A stretch of 49,632 nt of DNA from Zygnema cylindricum (lineage: Eukaryota > Streptophyta > Zygnematophyceae > Zygnematales > Zygnemataceae). Below, piece by piece: positions 24,363-39,191 of the stretch. The stretch is taken from NCBI GenBank assembly GCA_037447655.1, contig JBBHKE010000138.1:1-49632 (forward strand). The letters run 5' to 3'. The position numbers and the translations under genes are program-made. The first letter of the stretch is position 1. Each line of letters begins with the position of its first letter. Below the pieces are notes generated by a model. It was not told the DNA's origin. It searched no databases and worked only from the letters and a program-made list of their open reading frames with translations.

Positions 24363-25397
24363 AACTTTCGAAAGGAAATCAAGCAAAGATGGGTCTTATG
24401 AAGTTATGAAGCAATAGTGCGAGTGTTTCGTGCAGAGTCCGCAAAACGTGCTATCATGATTATTCCATATTGTGTGGACTGCGATATTCGCACGGAACGT
24501 TTGCAGACTTTCAATTCGTACGAATCGTCCAGGATCGCTAATATTAATTAAAACTAATATATTATAAAAATAAAATAATAAAATTAATAGCAACGTCTCG
24601 TTTCCCGTTCCCGCAGTTCTCTACGAAGTACGAAGTTGCGTACAATGGTTAACGATACGGCACTCTTGTAGTACGGTCCTGTACGGATCGCACATGCTGC
24701 TAGAGTTACGGTATGTGCCCATGTAGCTGGTACTTTGAAGTTTGAAGGGATATTAGTGAAGATATTCCGTACTACTTTAAAGAGCGCTCCAATGTGCGAA
24801 AATAAAATTGGAACTTTTAAATGTGACGGTCGTAGACGTAGGTACTTGTGACGGTTGAAGACGACTACGAAACATCACACAGTTGGTGACCTCTACAAAA
24901 TCAGCTAGAGCTGTAGACGTCTACTGTACTGTAGTTCTTTATGACAATGAAAATGCCTAGGATTTTGTGACATTGTGACGTCATGCTTATTTGTGACAGC
25001 TTGGACGTCATTAATTCTAAAACTATCCGCCATGGCTTCCATATTTTGTTTTCTCTTCTTTCCTCACTCGACTTGCAATCAAAATGCGCTCAAAGGTAGT
25101 CAAAAAGCTTATTTTTTAGAGCTCTTTAATTTCATACGGGTATTGTCATGTTCCATTTCAAGGAGTGAGAGATAGAAGCGGGAGTGTGAGAGGGAGAGGA
25201 AGAGGCGAAGACGGTGTAAACTTCTACAAAGGAACCATGAATGGAAATGGAGGTCCCAAACCCCTGCGGTTTTTTTTCCGTACATGCACGAGACGATCAG
25301 CAAAAAGATTGTGAGTAATCTCCCTCGTGCTAGAAATTTCCACTCATATGGCAGGCGTGGAAGGTTTTTCATTCGTTTTTCGATTGATGCTTTAACT
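24363..25397. other. intergenic, no gene recognised
   Basis: AT-rich, with repeated TGTGACG/GACGTC words around 24820-25010. Open frames here carry no motif that I recognise. Confidence 0.45.
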
Positions 25398-25421
25398 AAA
25401 ATCACCTCGCGAGGTGATTTT
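25398..25421. repeat. 24-bp perfect palindrome, copy 1
   Basis: The core ATCACCTCGCGAGGTGAT is perfectly self-complementary, extended by AAA on the left and TTT on the right. The same core occurs at 39746-39769. Confidence 0.9.
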
Positions 25422-25550
25422 TTATAAAGTTTTTTTATGAGATGTATTTGCGTGCCCAAAGGATCAAGAAAGGAAAACGCCAAAATAAGGACATAACACA
25501 ATAAGCATCAAGTTTATTCAATGTATCAAGATGACTTTCATTATATTGTG

Positions 25551-25660
25551 GTAATTGCAATTTTCCGTACGACAAAATATTTTCTCGTTGGGGGCTAAAC
25601 TTTGGAGGAAAACAACCAAAAAAACCCTACACTTTAACACATGGGCACATACCCTTATAA
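25551..25660 (+). repeat. dispersed repeat linked to palindrome, copy 1
   Basis: About 110 bases, including ATTTTCTCGTT and GGAGGAAAAC, which align at roughly 70% with 39878-39985. Both copies lie about 110-130 bases after the palindrome, so palindrome and repeat probably belong to one element. Confidence 0.55.
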
Positions 25661-25705
25661 CTATGAACCAATACGTATATAGACCTAATTTGTCTTTTTT
25701 GGTAT

Positions 25706-26128
25706 TAGTGTTGTGTATCGAGAAAAAGCTTATCGCAATAAAACTGATATCGTTATTTATCAGTTATCAAACGGTGAGGGGTCTCGATACATCGCTATGG
25801 AACCAACAAATTATTTATTGCCAAGAATTGCAAAAAAATATACTATGTTATATAATAATACTTTATAATATATTGTATTTTATTTTATATGTTACAGAGT
25901 GTGGCATGCCACGTATGACATTGTTATTTACTTATGTATAAAACAATGCAAATGTACAATTTAACCATATTATTATCGTCGATAATTATCGACCCCATAT
26001 TTACGGTAAATTATCAGTTTTTATCGTGAAAACATGTACCAATAAATTGAGCCAATATATCGATTAACGAAAAGCCAAAAAAAGGGGCATATCGATTATC
26101 AAGAAATGGATACCGATGCACAACACTA
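25706..26128. mobile_element. hAT-type MITE, 423 bp
   Basis: The ends TAGTGTTGTGTATCGAG and GATGCACAACACTA resemble the termini of the 712-bp element at 12218. The interior is rich in TTATCG/CGATAA words. I could not confirm an 8-bp duplication at its edges. Confidence 0.6.
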
Positions 26129-26559
26129 ATCAAAATATGCTCACCGTTTTAGAGCGACGGATAATGTTTTCTATCTAGTACCTTTTTACATATGACCGAT
26201 ATGTACCAGTTTTGAGTCGCCAATTCTCAATTTGTAGTTAAGATTTATAGTTGAAGAAGTTTTCACGGTGGATTATCGATATGTAACCCCGTACTTGTTT
26301 TGTACAATATTCCGTGCTAACAAATTGTAAAATAGAATTGAATGGATTCTCAAAAGTTTTCGAAAGTCCCTCCCCATAACGATATTTAACGATATTTTTT
26401 GTTGGCTCAGGGTAATATATCACGCTCTCGCCATTATATAACCGATCGAATCAATGCCATAAGAAATTATGTGATGCACAACATTACAAATAAGCGCAAA
26501 CACTCCACGCGTACTTAAAGCTCATGGTTATTTTTTATTTTGCTTCCTATAAGTTCCTA

Positions 26560-27288
26560 TTAGATTTTAAGAGTTTATATTGGAGCTGTATAAACATAGG
26601 TGAGAAGTTTAAATATTTGCTTCTGAATGTATAATGTATGAAACAATGGTGGCGGTTTATGTCACAAACACAACGATTACTATGAGAAAAGCCATATATT
26701 TAATCTATAGTGATAGACATGGTATAGGAATCACCTACTAGAATTGGTTACTATATAGTTTTTTACGGGTTCACCTATTGCTCCACTTAGGAAGAGTGCA
26801 AGAAGGTTATTTAAGAGCTTCCAAGAAATAATGTTATTAAATCTACAATAAAAATGAGGATCAAGTGGAAAGCCTTAATACTAGATGTACCAACAAGGTG
26901 GTTGTTACCATATGCCTAGGTTAATTCAATTTTTTGTTTGATCTGCATGGATGATAACATCAATGCCATCTGATGCAAAGTTTGATGAGAAGGTTTGGAT
27001 GGTCATTGAAAGAGGAGCCAAAATCCCCTTAAGAAACCCTACAAAAAACTTGAAAACCAAAAACGACATTCTGGAAGGGTATGAGCCTATGAGGGCATAA
27101 AAACCAGCAAAAAAGTACAAAAAAAAGCGAAAAGCGCTTTCGATATATCGCGTTATTAACATATCGGCCACACTGATATAACTTCGCGATACTATGTTTT
27201 CCGATACATCGAAACGATATTTCGATATCGGATACCCAAAATAGGTACATATTGAATATCGGCAAGGAGCCCTCGATACAAAACACTT
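26560..27288 (+). pseudogene. hAT transposase relic
   Basis: Around 26865-26901 a frame reads WKALILDVPTRW, matching the LDVxTRWNSTY signature of hAT transposases, but stops follow within a few codons. The segment ends near 27288 with CTCGATACAAAACACT, similar to the right terminus of the hAT-type elements in this window. Heavily decayed; the left edge is not defined. Confidence 0.4.
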
Positions 27289-27289
27289 T

Positions 27290-28192
27290 CTACTTTCTAT
27301 TCCCGGTTAAATGACCGTGTCAGGATTCATTTGGTCAGAGTTTTATTTTTTGGTTTTTTGTGTGGACATTGCGACGTGCGACCGGATTTGCTTGGACACT
27401 TTAGTTATGCTCGCGAAAAGTGACGTGCGACCGCAAAATTCGCACTGCAACTTTTTCGCCACCAATTGGAGCACAATATGCTTCTCTTATCAATGCACAA
27501 TTTTACCAGGTGCTTTTCATTGGTTCATATTTTCACTGGGGGAGCGGGAAGCGTGTTACACAATCTTTTCGCACTCAAAATTTGGGATGCGTCGCAACAA
27601 TTTTTTTGAATCGGGCGGCCCGGATTACTCCCAAAATGTTCCGGGAAACAGCATTCCCCATATTCAATGCTGAAAGTTAAAATCGACGGCTCAGATCACT
27701 CATCATCCGTGAAATAAAATTTGCCATATTCAATTCCCATAGTTGCAGGGCCCACTGCCTGTCGCCAGTAAATTTTGCAACGGCGGTCGCTCGTCCGCAA
27801 GTTGAGGCGCAATTAGCGTCTCTCGCCAGCTCGACTGCCAGAAGTACCTCTTTTGCCTGCCACTTCAGGAAAAAATCATATCTTCACCTGACGAACGCAA
27901 GATCTTAAAATCTAACGGTTCTCTTCAGCGGTGGCGTATCGACGGTCTCCGTTGACTGAACCTTCGATTGCAGCAATATCTTGTCAAGAAATCACCACTA
28001 CTGAAATTTAAATTTTCGTCACATCACTGTCTCACTGCTGTTGTAGAGATTTAAACGCTGGCAGGGTAGTGTTCTCTTGTAGACATAATCACGCTTGAGT
28101 AGTTGGCTGTGTAGTCCTCCATCCAACTTCCTTTCCTGCAGTTTCTCTGCAGTCTTGTTTTTTTTTGTGTATATTCAGAAACTCTTTCCAAC
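27290..28192 (+). other. upstream region of beta-tubulin gene
   Basis: No coding exon recognised. The part next to the ATG (about 28000-28192) has a pyrimidine-rich stretch and CTGCAG words and probably holds the promoter and 5' UTR; no TATA box stands out clearly enough to annotate. Confidence 0.4.
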
Positions 28193-30454
<2,262 letters not shown>

Positions 30455-31309
30455 GTAATTACGTTTTCTTGAATTTTTCTTTTTGTATTGATTAGTTGTT
30501 TTCAAGGCTTGCAGTTTAAGTGAGTTCGTTTTCAAAAATGCTTTTGAAGCTCCCTCAGTGAAAACCATATTGTATTGGAAGGCTGGGTAATCATTCCTTT
30601 TCCTTGTCTTGATGTCAGGAACGATGTTGCGATAAGCAATTCAATAAAACATTTTTTTCATGTAGCTTTTCTTGTCTTTCATAATACTAAGTTCAATCCA
30701 GTGGCTGTTCTGAACTTTTTAGTATAGCCAATTGTATTGTCTGGATATTAATGGCCATGTTTTTCTTCATGGATCGTATCCAACTGGTCATCATAGGCAT
30801 GTTGCAGTTCCTATCCCTTAATTGTCTGTTTCACTCTTTCTGTACAAAATGCTGGTAGTGACATTTATATGCTTTCTTGGTGACAACTATGCTGGTCATA
30901 GATATCGTGCTATCTATGTGCTGTAGATGTGAATAATATCATCCTAGCTTTTAGGGTTTTCTTAGTAATATAAAAACTGGTTCCATGTCTGTCTGATTTT
31001 TTCAACAGCTTTTGCTGGGTGTGAATATCCTGAGGGTTGCCGGCTGTGTGTGCCAAAATGTGGTCTAACCCTTGCCCGAGGTTGTGCAAACTATTCTTGA
31101 CTGATCAGGTAATAATTAAAGGCTGTTGTTAAAGCACCCTAAATGGTCCTGCATATAACTTTTCTGGATTTTTGTTTTGTTTTGCTAACCTGTCCCTCAT
31201 GTATTCCGTTTTTTTTCTGGTTTTTTCTTGGCTCACTGGATTTTTAGTAGCTTTGTTGATCTGTATGCATTTGCCGATAATCTATATGCCCCTTTTACTG
31301 GCCTACGGA
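30455..31309 (+). other. beta-tubulin 3' flank
   Basis: It contains the likely 3' UTR to about 30670 and then AT-rich sequence without a recognisable gene. Confidence 0.45.
30643..30648 (+). terminator. candidate poly(A) signal of beta-tubulin
   Basis: AATAAA, 189 bases after the stop codon, followed by a T-rich stretch. The first canonical hexamer downstream of the gene. Confidence 0.45.
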
Positions 31310-31665
31310 TAATTGTTATATTGGTAGGATATATCGGTGCTGGTGCTATTGTGATAAAATACCAATAGATACTGGTTTTTAATCACGATAACCACTGGTT
31401 TGATAACTTTTGGCAAAAATTGTTCGATTTATACCGTGCAGCTGTGCAGTTTATTACTCTACATACAGAACAGATTGTCATATGTGGCATGCCATGCTAT
31501 ATGCAGTGAAAAATATGCCACAGTATATAATAAAGGCCTACTACTATCATATTTTCACTCATTGCCGACAAGGAACTTATTGGTCTCGAAGCGATGTATT
31601 GGGACTCGTTGTTCGATAACCTTAACTGTAGGTATCAGTTTCATTGCAATAAGATTTTTTTCCAT
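31310..31665 (-). mobile_element. hAT-type MITE relic, related to 25706-26128
   Basis: Its reverse complement aligns with the 25740-26060 part of the element at 25706, including ATACATCGCT, the TGGCATGCCA palindrome, and the block TTTTTATCGTG/GTTATCGTG. The termini are worn and the edges approximate. Confidence 0.5.
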
Positions 31666-33602
31666 TCACCAGTAATAAGATATGTAGGGTTTGAACAAGG
31701 TTTTATTTGAGGAGAAACTCTCTCACCATAACATAATTCTGTGGTAAGGAGTCTTGCTGGTACGGGTAGAGTCTCATGGAAATACTCAATTATTTGATCT
31801 TGTGATGTTGGTCCTCTGGTGGTTTGAGCTTTCAACGTTATTGGAACATTATTGTGGTGAATGTTATGATTTGGTATGTGAAAACGCTGTTATATGTGTG
31901 GTGTGTTATGCAAACAAGACTCTGTTCCTTTTTTAGAATTCAGGATACACGGGTCTTGTGACACATGATATCTACAGGCGCATTTATGTGCAAATAATAG
32001 TGAGTGCATCTAACATTTATACCTTCTGGCGAATCTAAAAATGTGATAATTGTAATGTCATTGTTAAAACCCCGTTATGTTTGTAGGGTCAGTTTTGCTG
32101 GTGGTTCGTGAAATATGAACTCTGTCTGAGCAAACCGGTATACGGGCTGACATGGAAAACCTTCTTATTTATTTTCCATTCATTCGGAAAATCGAATGTG
32201 ATCAATTGAACCAGTATCGATGTGTGATGTATTATCATTTACGAACGTGTAGAGATGTTTCCAACATTGACGACCCAGAAATGCAAATGTGCTGCAGCCT
32301 TGCGAATCCATTGAATATGACATTTGATTTGATTTAATTTGTCAGTTGTAGAAATAACAGGTCGTTGACGTTCACAGAAGCTCCACGTAGGATGTGTCCC
32401 TTGCCTACCTGAAAATTGGCAATCAACAATTTGCAAATTTTACACATGTTTTCAGTTGGTGGTCTTTTTTGTTTAAAAAAGAAACAAGACATCATTTAAG
32501 TAGTGGATTATTTCTGGACATTTCAGGCGCATCCAGATGTTCACAATATAACTCACTTCCCAAATACCGAGAAAGAGCCATTGCCTCTAAAGTGTAATAA
32601 CTGTAGTTCACACTAATTTGGTGCTGTTTTGTAGAGCTTTTGACACTACATTATGATTTTCGGATAGAAATGATAATAGGTTGAGTTCTTGTAATTAACA
32701 TCAAATAGCGATGGCAATGTATTATTTGTACAAGATCAACTTCCAGGGCACGTAATGTCAATTTCTACACCTTGTAAACTGCAATTTCACTGACACTGAA
32801 TTTTTTATTTTTGGCATAGAAATACCATCATTAGACTGAATCATTCGCAGCAGGTACACTACACCATGAATGGTTATTAATGTTCGATAAAACTAATTTC
32901 ATTTTCCACGCCCCAAGCACAGAAAAGAGCTACTAATAGGAGCTATCATTTTCTTTAACTCTAATCATTAAAAATAGACAATTTAATTTGGATTAGAAGT
33001 AAAATTATTAACGCTGAAATGGTCTGCATACTCTCAACCTTACAATGATAACCACTTCTCGTAGAAATGCATTGGAAACAGAATGTTGTAGCTTTGAAAT
33101 TTACAATAGTCCCTGTTAACTCCGTAGTTCAAATATTCAAAAAAATTGGGAACGCCTACAGTTGCCCCATACTAAACACAAAAATACCCTAAAAAAATAT
33201 TTTATGTCCTAAAAAAATATTATTTTTCTCTGTACTAGAATGTACTTCTAGTACAGCGTTATACTGCAGACAGTGTGTGCACATTAAAACTATAATTCCC
33301 ATCTAAATGGAAAATTATAGCCCTCCAACTCTGAACATGGAGACGAACGTCACAGATGAAAACAAATTATTTTACTTAATGCTGAAATCAAATTAGAGGC
33401 TGACAGAATTTCTATCCTCTTTGTTACATTCACTACTTCATTATTAAACTTTCCACCTGCGTCATGTCAAATAATATACAAATACGCACTACCAGTCTTG
33501 CTCCAAACTCTCACTTAGACAATATCCCTTGAGAAAGAGCCCCCCCTCCCCCTCCCCTCCCTCCCTCCCCTCTCCCTCCTCCAGAATTTACTTCGTCCTT
33601 TT
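31666..33602. other. intergenic, no gene recognised
   Basis: AT-rich sequence with pieces of the TACAC MITE family (for example around 32620-32730) and a C/T-rich run at 33541-33590 just downstream of the RING gene. No exon series could be assembled. Confidence 0.4.
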
Positions 33603-36600
33603 TCAAAAGACGGACTGACGAATTTTCTGATCCGACCTGATCAAACCGCGGTTGTTGACTCCGATGCAAACTTTTCCGGATCTGCCGATTTTCTGCCAAT
33701 CATTGCAACTAGAGTCGATGACGACTCCTTTGTTTTTTTCTCCTTTTCGCCTGCGATAACCTCGACAAGAAGAACAAAAGAAGTTCAATAAAATAAAATA
33801 AAATAAAATACATACACACACATACAAACACACACACACACACACCGACACAGTTTTTTCTGTCAATCTTCAAGTGCGAATGCTGTCACCATTACTGTGT
33901 CACTATTACTGTCACAATTACATCACTATTACTGTGTCACTATTACTGTCACTGTTACTGTCACTGTTACTGTCATTATTACTGTCATTATTACACTGTC
34001 ACTAATTAAAGAACCGGTTGGCAGGACGATTTTTTTCACCTTTTTGGAGAGATAAGGGCATCCAATGTCCCGAGTAGATGCTGTACCACTAATTCGACAT
34101 CCTCCTCCTGTCAATTTACACAAAGGGGAAAAACAGGTGTTAAAGTCTAACATAGCCATTGATGTCAGGATAAAGGAGAGAGTGGAGGAAAGAGAGAAGG
34201 AGAGGGAGGAGGAGAGAGAGAAAGAGAGAGAGGAGAGAGAGAAAGAGAGAGAGGAGAGAGACACCTGAGAAAGAGAAAGAGAGAGAGGAGAGAGACACCT
34301 TTCTTTGCTATTAAAGTTAATGGCTTATAAGGTAACAGTATGAACTACAATAAATTAGGGTCAAATAACGTGGCTTTTTTTGGGCCACTTTTTGATGAAA
34401 GTGTTACTACATATTTTATTGCTCGGGGTACAAGAAACCTGCAATTGAATCAGTTTTATCAACTCTAAGAAAAAAAAGACAAAACATTCTCTGCTTTTGG
34501 AACAATATGAAGAAAAAGACAAAACACTTTCTGCTTTTGGAACAATATAAAGAAAAAGACAAAAAAAATTCTGTTACCTGCATCAGAGCTTGCAGTTCTC
34601 TCGTCACCCATTGGTGGAGATCCTCGAGATGCACTCCCTTCTGGGAAGCTTCCAATCCCCTCTTTCCTTGTTTCTTCGAGGCGACAAAGGAAGTTCCTTC
34701 TCCTTCTTGAGATTCACAAGCTCCTTTCTCCGTATCCATTTCCATAGATAGTAATGTACTGTTTTCCCCTGCGAAAACTCAAACAGAAGACGGGATAAAT
34801 TTTGAAATTATCAAAATTGGTAATACCAAATTAATATCAAAAATCCAATAGAATATTATCAAAAAAATACATCATCCAATATAATATATCAAAATAACAT
34901 TTTGATAAAACAAAAATTGATAGACTTTACTGTCTTAAAAACCTTAAAAGATTCTGTAATCGTGGAAGCACTTTAAGAAAAACATGTTTCGGGTTTCTTA
35001 CTACTTTCCTGTCAACTACACCGCCCATTGCTATTAGAGTTAATCAGTTATTAGCATTGGCACTTTATTACGATCAACTACATAAAATTATGTTTTCTCA
35101 GTATGATAACTAAAATGTGTTATTAACACTAATTTGTAATTTTGGGTCGAGAAAACAGTTACTCGAGTTAGAATGATTAACTCTAACAGCGATAGGCAGT
35201 GTACTCATGTTGGTAAATAACGATCTTCTGACAAAGATAAATATTCCAAAAAATAGACTGATACCAACAGGATAGTTTTAAAATAAGCAATTAATGGCAT
35301 TACTGCCAGTAAACAGAGTAACCGTACAGAAAACTGTACAAACTGTACATATTTCTGTATGATTATTACGGTTACTGGCCAGTAACGCCACTACTCCCGT
35401 GTATTAATTACCCTATAATAGGATTATTAGACTTACGAGTTAACTGACGTTACTGGCCAGAAATGACAGTAGTTGTTCAGAAAACTTTACCATTCGTAAA
35501 GTTATCTGTACCATTACTGCGAGTACTGTCAGTAACATCAGTAATTGTGTATTATCTAATTATCCTATAAGACGGACTCGAGCTTCAGTAGTAGCAAGTA
35601 TTAACAAGACAAATCCACAAAGTGTAACCCTAAACAATAAAGTGAAGAACTGAAAAAATCAACAAAATCAACAGTTCTTTAGGACAACAGAGACGAGAAA
35701 CAATAAATACCACAAATGACAAAAAGATTACCGATTCTCTTGTAGTACACAGCTCGACGACGTTTGTGAGCTTCTGAAAGTTGGTAATATTTTTGACTGC
35801 AGCAAATATAAAGGATAAAAGGATAAATGATCGAGGGAGGCATTATTGGCGGTTAAATAAATCTTTCAAAAGGTGTAACTTCGTCCTAGGACTCACAAAG
35901 AAGAGTGTATTAAGTTACTTCCAAAAAGGTTGAACTCCAATGTTCTTACCAATCAGAATTAAAATGGAACTTGGGCTAGCTTGTTTTGATGGTTGAAGTA
36001 TACAACATATAATGAACTCAACCGTCGTCATAAATACCATAAAATAACGTAAAAGTATTCACAAATTAAACTATTCGCACAAACTTTGCACCAGTCGAGT
36101 GTCTAATATTCTCTACTGATATGAAAAAGGAGTGTTACAAAAATAAAATTTGAACTCTTTCTTTCCAGCCAGAACACAGAACCTTTTCGTTGCTTAAAAA
36201 ATGACAAGCAAAGGGCGACTTCAACATATTTTTAGTAGTTTAACCAATATAATAGGTATTACTTTACAACCAATAAGATACATCCTGTTTTTGGAAATCT
36301 ATGAGCTCTAAGACCGACGATGAAGAAACTACATAGAGGTCCATAACTGGAGAAAAGACATAAACAAGTGTCACTCTCTTCAAGAAGTTTACAAGTAAGG
36401 AATTTTCATGAATTAGGAATGTCGGACAAACATTCAAAGTGGAAGAGAATTAATTACTGTCTTGGCTGAAGTCCCAATTTGTTAAAATGACACAACGTCG
36501 CCATTGATAATGCATCAATTTAGTAAGTGTACGCTATATTTGAGCTTTTTTCCTCAATTAAATGAAGACGGCAATCCAAGACAATTACAACAAATCTCTA

Positions 36601-39191
36601 GCACAAGTGCAAAGCCAAGCTTAAAAGCTTAACAGTACTAACAATAATGATAAGCGTAATAAAAAAACATGGCACTAGTAACAAAGGTTGACCATGGAGT
36701 ATATATCCAGTCTCAGGTAGAACAAGCGTCAGACAAGTAAACCGTGAATCGCTATTAGCATACTAATTCTGTCCCGGTTTTCTGTTCCCTCTGACCACAA
36801 AATAGTGTTCATATTACGACTTGTTTTTTCCTTAACGATAATAATTTTTGCGGTTCACATTCTACCTTTTCGTGCGGACCAAAAGCAAAATTATTAATAC
36901 TAAAACAGTCCTCATACTTTTTTCTTAACGCTAACAGCGATTCAACCCCCTTTTTTTGTTTTTTTAGTGTTGGATTAGCGTACCTTACCCATCACTTTTG
37001 GCCACATAATGGTGCATAAAGTCCCCATCAGTGAAGTCGTGGAAAATAGAGGTGAAGAGAGTCTTCTCGTCCATGAGAAAAACATCAAAAGACCAAAACA
37101 ACAAAACACATTTAATAATACTTCCTTCGTTAAGATTTTATTTCAAAATACAAATTTTATGTTACTGACACAGGCATACCTCAAAAGAACTTTTTCAAGT
37201 AACATATGACTCAACTTTTTATCATATCATATTTCATATCTTGCATCCTTAAAAGAGAAATTACGATTGCTGTCCCGATCAACTAAAGCTATAGTCATTC
37301 AAAAAGTCTCCTTAGTGATAAACAATTAGTTTACAGCCGCAAACTATGCCTGTGCCTCATTTCTAAGACTAATGAATTCTTGAGAACAGACAGGGCAAAA
37401 ATAATTGATTCCAATGACTCCAACCAACTACAGTGACAAAGTAGGAAAAATTGACAGAGTGATTACTCTATCGAAGATTCACTCTCGTTTTGAGGGTAAA
37501 TCGTGCAATTTGTTCAGTTTTTGAAGTAATCGGATGCACGGTTTACTCATAAAAATTTATGATTCACCACAAGGAATTTTTTTTTGTTGTGTAATTACCC
37601 TACGAACTAGAGTAGAGAGTACCCGAAAACTGTACCTTGCACAGAGGGCAACCAACTCCTGCTGGATTTCTCTCACTTCTCGAAGCCGCTTCTTTTTTGG
37701 AAGTTTCATATTCGGACCATTGAAGAATACACGCGAAACAGAAGCGGTCTATAAAATAAAATCATACTTATGGACATGTTATTCGATGCCCTTACCATAT
37801 TTCAGGTGAATAAACCAGCAGACAAAGTTCTCCAAACCTTATCAGACACGTTTTAATCGGGTCTTCAAACAAGTTTAATCGGCCTTATTTAAACCCAATT
37901 GAAAGCAGTCTAGCCTACAACATTTCTCATGTTTGTGGATCACAAAAAATTGGAGCATCCCGAAGAAACGTTTGGATATATTACTTGACGGAGTTTGGAA
38001 GATTCAAACTTAAAATAGAATAATTCCAATCCAAATTAGTAAAAATAAATTCTACTTAAACAATCTTTAGATAAGTTATCATAACATCCGGTATTTAATA
38101 ATTGTTTTAAAAAAAGTACAAAATATTTGGTCAAATCCAAATCTTTAGGAAGTACAAAGCTTGAGATTTAAATGACCTAAAAATAGCCGTTGAACGCAAT
38201 GTTCTGCAAGAATAGTATAGTAATAGTCTAACTAAGTGGAATAATGGGGGCATTGCTATTAAAATTGATAGTTTTATCCAAAATCATAATTAGTGTTAGA
38301 ACACTACTTTTTTAAAGTGTCCCATGATGATCCACGTTCCGAAACATAATTTTAGTGTGGTTGATACTAAACCCGCTTTAACACTTATTATAATTTAGCG
38401 ACTCTAATAGTGATGTAAGGTGTTCCCCTTTAAGCAGTTCTTGGGTGCACACCACCACGCACCCCTTTTTTTTGGCTTTCCTTTTTCACTCACCTATGAC
38501 CTACTAAATAAACAACCTAAAACAAAAAGGGGTGTGTGTGTCCCTTTTAAGGACAAAAAAAGGGGTGTGGGTGTGTGTTTCCCTATTTTTGACTTAATCT
38601 AAACAAATAACCTTATTTAAAAAATCTAGACGCCCCAAAGACATTGTTGAGGTCCATTTTTAAAAGTTCAACAACTGAAAAATTATATGCCAAGCTGTTT
38701 AAGTTTTCCGTAAAATCTGAAATTTTCCATTTACATACCTGGTTCTTAGGGGCAGTGAGATTTGGATGTGAAAAGTGAACCAAAAAGATTTAAAACTTAA
38801 TTGCCACCTGATTGTACCTTTTCAAGGCCCAAGATTTAAGAAATAGTTCAAATGTGCGAAAAGAAGTGGACACACTATATGTGGTGACACCATTATAGAC
38901 TTATTATTATACCCCAAAAAAGCCGTATAATACACGTTTAGTACAAGGTGAACACATGTAGTGTTTCCATCATTTCATTGTTTTCGCAAATTTACACTCA
39001 AGGTTCAAAATTCACAATTCACACTTCACAACTCACAATTCACAATTAAAGATTCAATATACAAAAATTACAATTTACAATTCACAATTCCAAATTCAAA
39101 ATTGAAGATGATTGGATGATTTACGTTTACACGAGTTTGTGTACGCTTCGTCCGCAACCGTTTCCAGACAGATAGGACATCGGCCAGCCAT
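33603..39191 (-). CDS. RING-HC (C3HC4) protein, putative E3 ubiquitin ligase
   Basis: Seven exons on minus, 5' to 3': 39191-39125, 37748-37636, 37062-36989, 35796-35732, 34768-34578, 34107-34040, 33750-33603. All have GT-AG borders and matching phases, and total 726 bases (241 aa). The N-terminal RING reads CPICLE (C5, C8), SCKHRFCFACI (C21, H23, C26, C29) and CPLCK (C56, C59), split by an intron inside the His23 codon. Next comes LFTSIFHDF, then LSEAHKRRRAVYYKRI, a Lys/Glu-rich middle, and LHQWVTRELQALM with EEDVELVVQHLLGTLDALI at about residues 155-189. RING proteins of this form usually pass ubiquitin from an E2 to a substrate. The WVxRELQAL region recalls the segment after the RING in TOPORS-like proteins (inference). 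Introns 3, 4 and probably 1 contain MITEs. It lies head to head with the lyase gene. Confidence 0.8.
33785..34005 (+). repeat. microsatellites in RING gene intron 6
   Basis: (AATAA)n, then (CACA)n at 33811-33845, then ATTACTGTCACT units to about 34005. Confidence 0.85.
34172..34300 (+). repeat. purine-rich GAGA/AAGAGAG tract
   Basis: Almost pure A/G on plus, built of GAGAGAGAAAGAG units, in intron 5 of the RING gene. Confidence 0.9.
34463..34566 (+). repeat. 49-bp tandem duplication
   Basis: AAAAGACAAAACA followed by TCTGCTTTTGGAACAATAT is repeated about twice, right next to the donor of exon 5 of the RING gene. Confidence 0.8.
35017..35203. mobile_element. MITE (TACAC family), RING intron 4
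   Basis: The left end TACACCGCCCATTGCTATTA and the reverse complement of the right end (TACACTGCCTATCGCTGTTA) pair over about 29 bases. TA at both edges. Confidence 0.75.
36739..36948. mobile_element. MITE (TACAC family), RING intron 3
   Basis: Left end ACCGTGAATCGCTATTAGC; right end GCTAACAGCGATTCAACC is its approximate reverse complement. It lies 41 bases downstream of exon 3 of the RING gene. Confidence 0.7.
38246..38420. mobile_element. possible worn MITE of the TACAC family, RING intron 1
   Basis: The left part CATTGCTATTAAAA and right part CTCTAATAGTGATGTAAG are weak inverted repeats. The interior shares GTTAGAACACTACTTTTTT and TCC-CGAAACATAATTTT wording with the copy at 41974. Confidence 0.4.
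38995..39105 (+). repeat. degenerate TTCACAATTCA tandem repeat
   Basis: Ten or so imperfect units of 7-14 bases (ATTCACA, AATTCAAA) next to the exon 1 donor of the RING gene. Confidence 0.8.

Noticed and set aside
25109-25501. 130-codon open frame on minus
   Set aside because: No motif, biased composition, overlaps the palindrome element; no splice partner found.
33511-33699. Open frame MAENRQ... on minus overlapping the last RING exon
   Set aside because: Wrong phase relative to exon 6; the frame ending at 33603 joins correctly.
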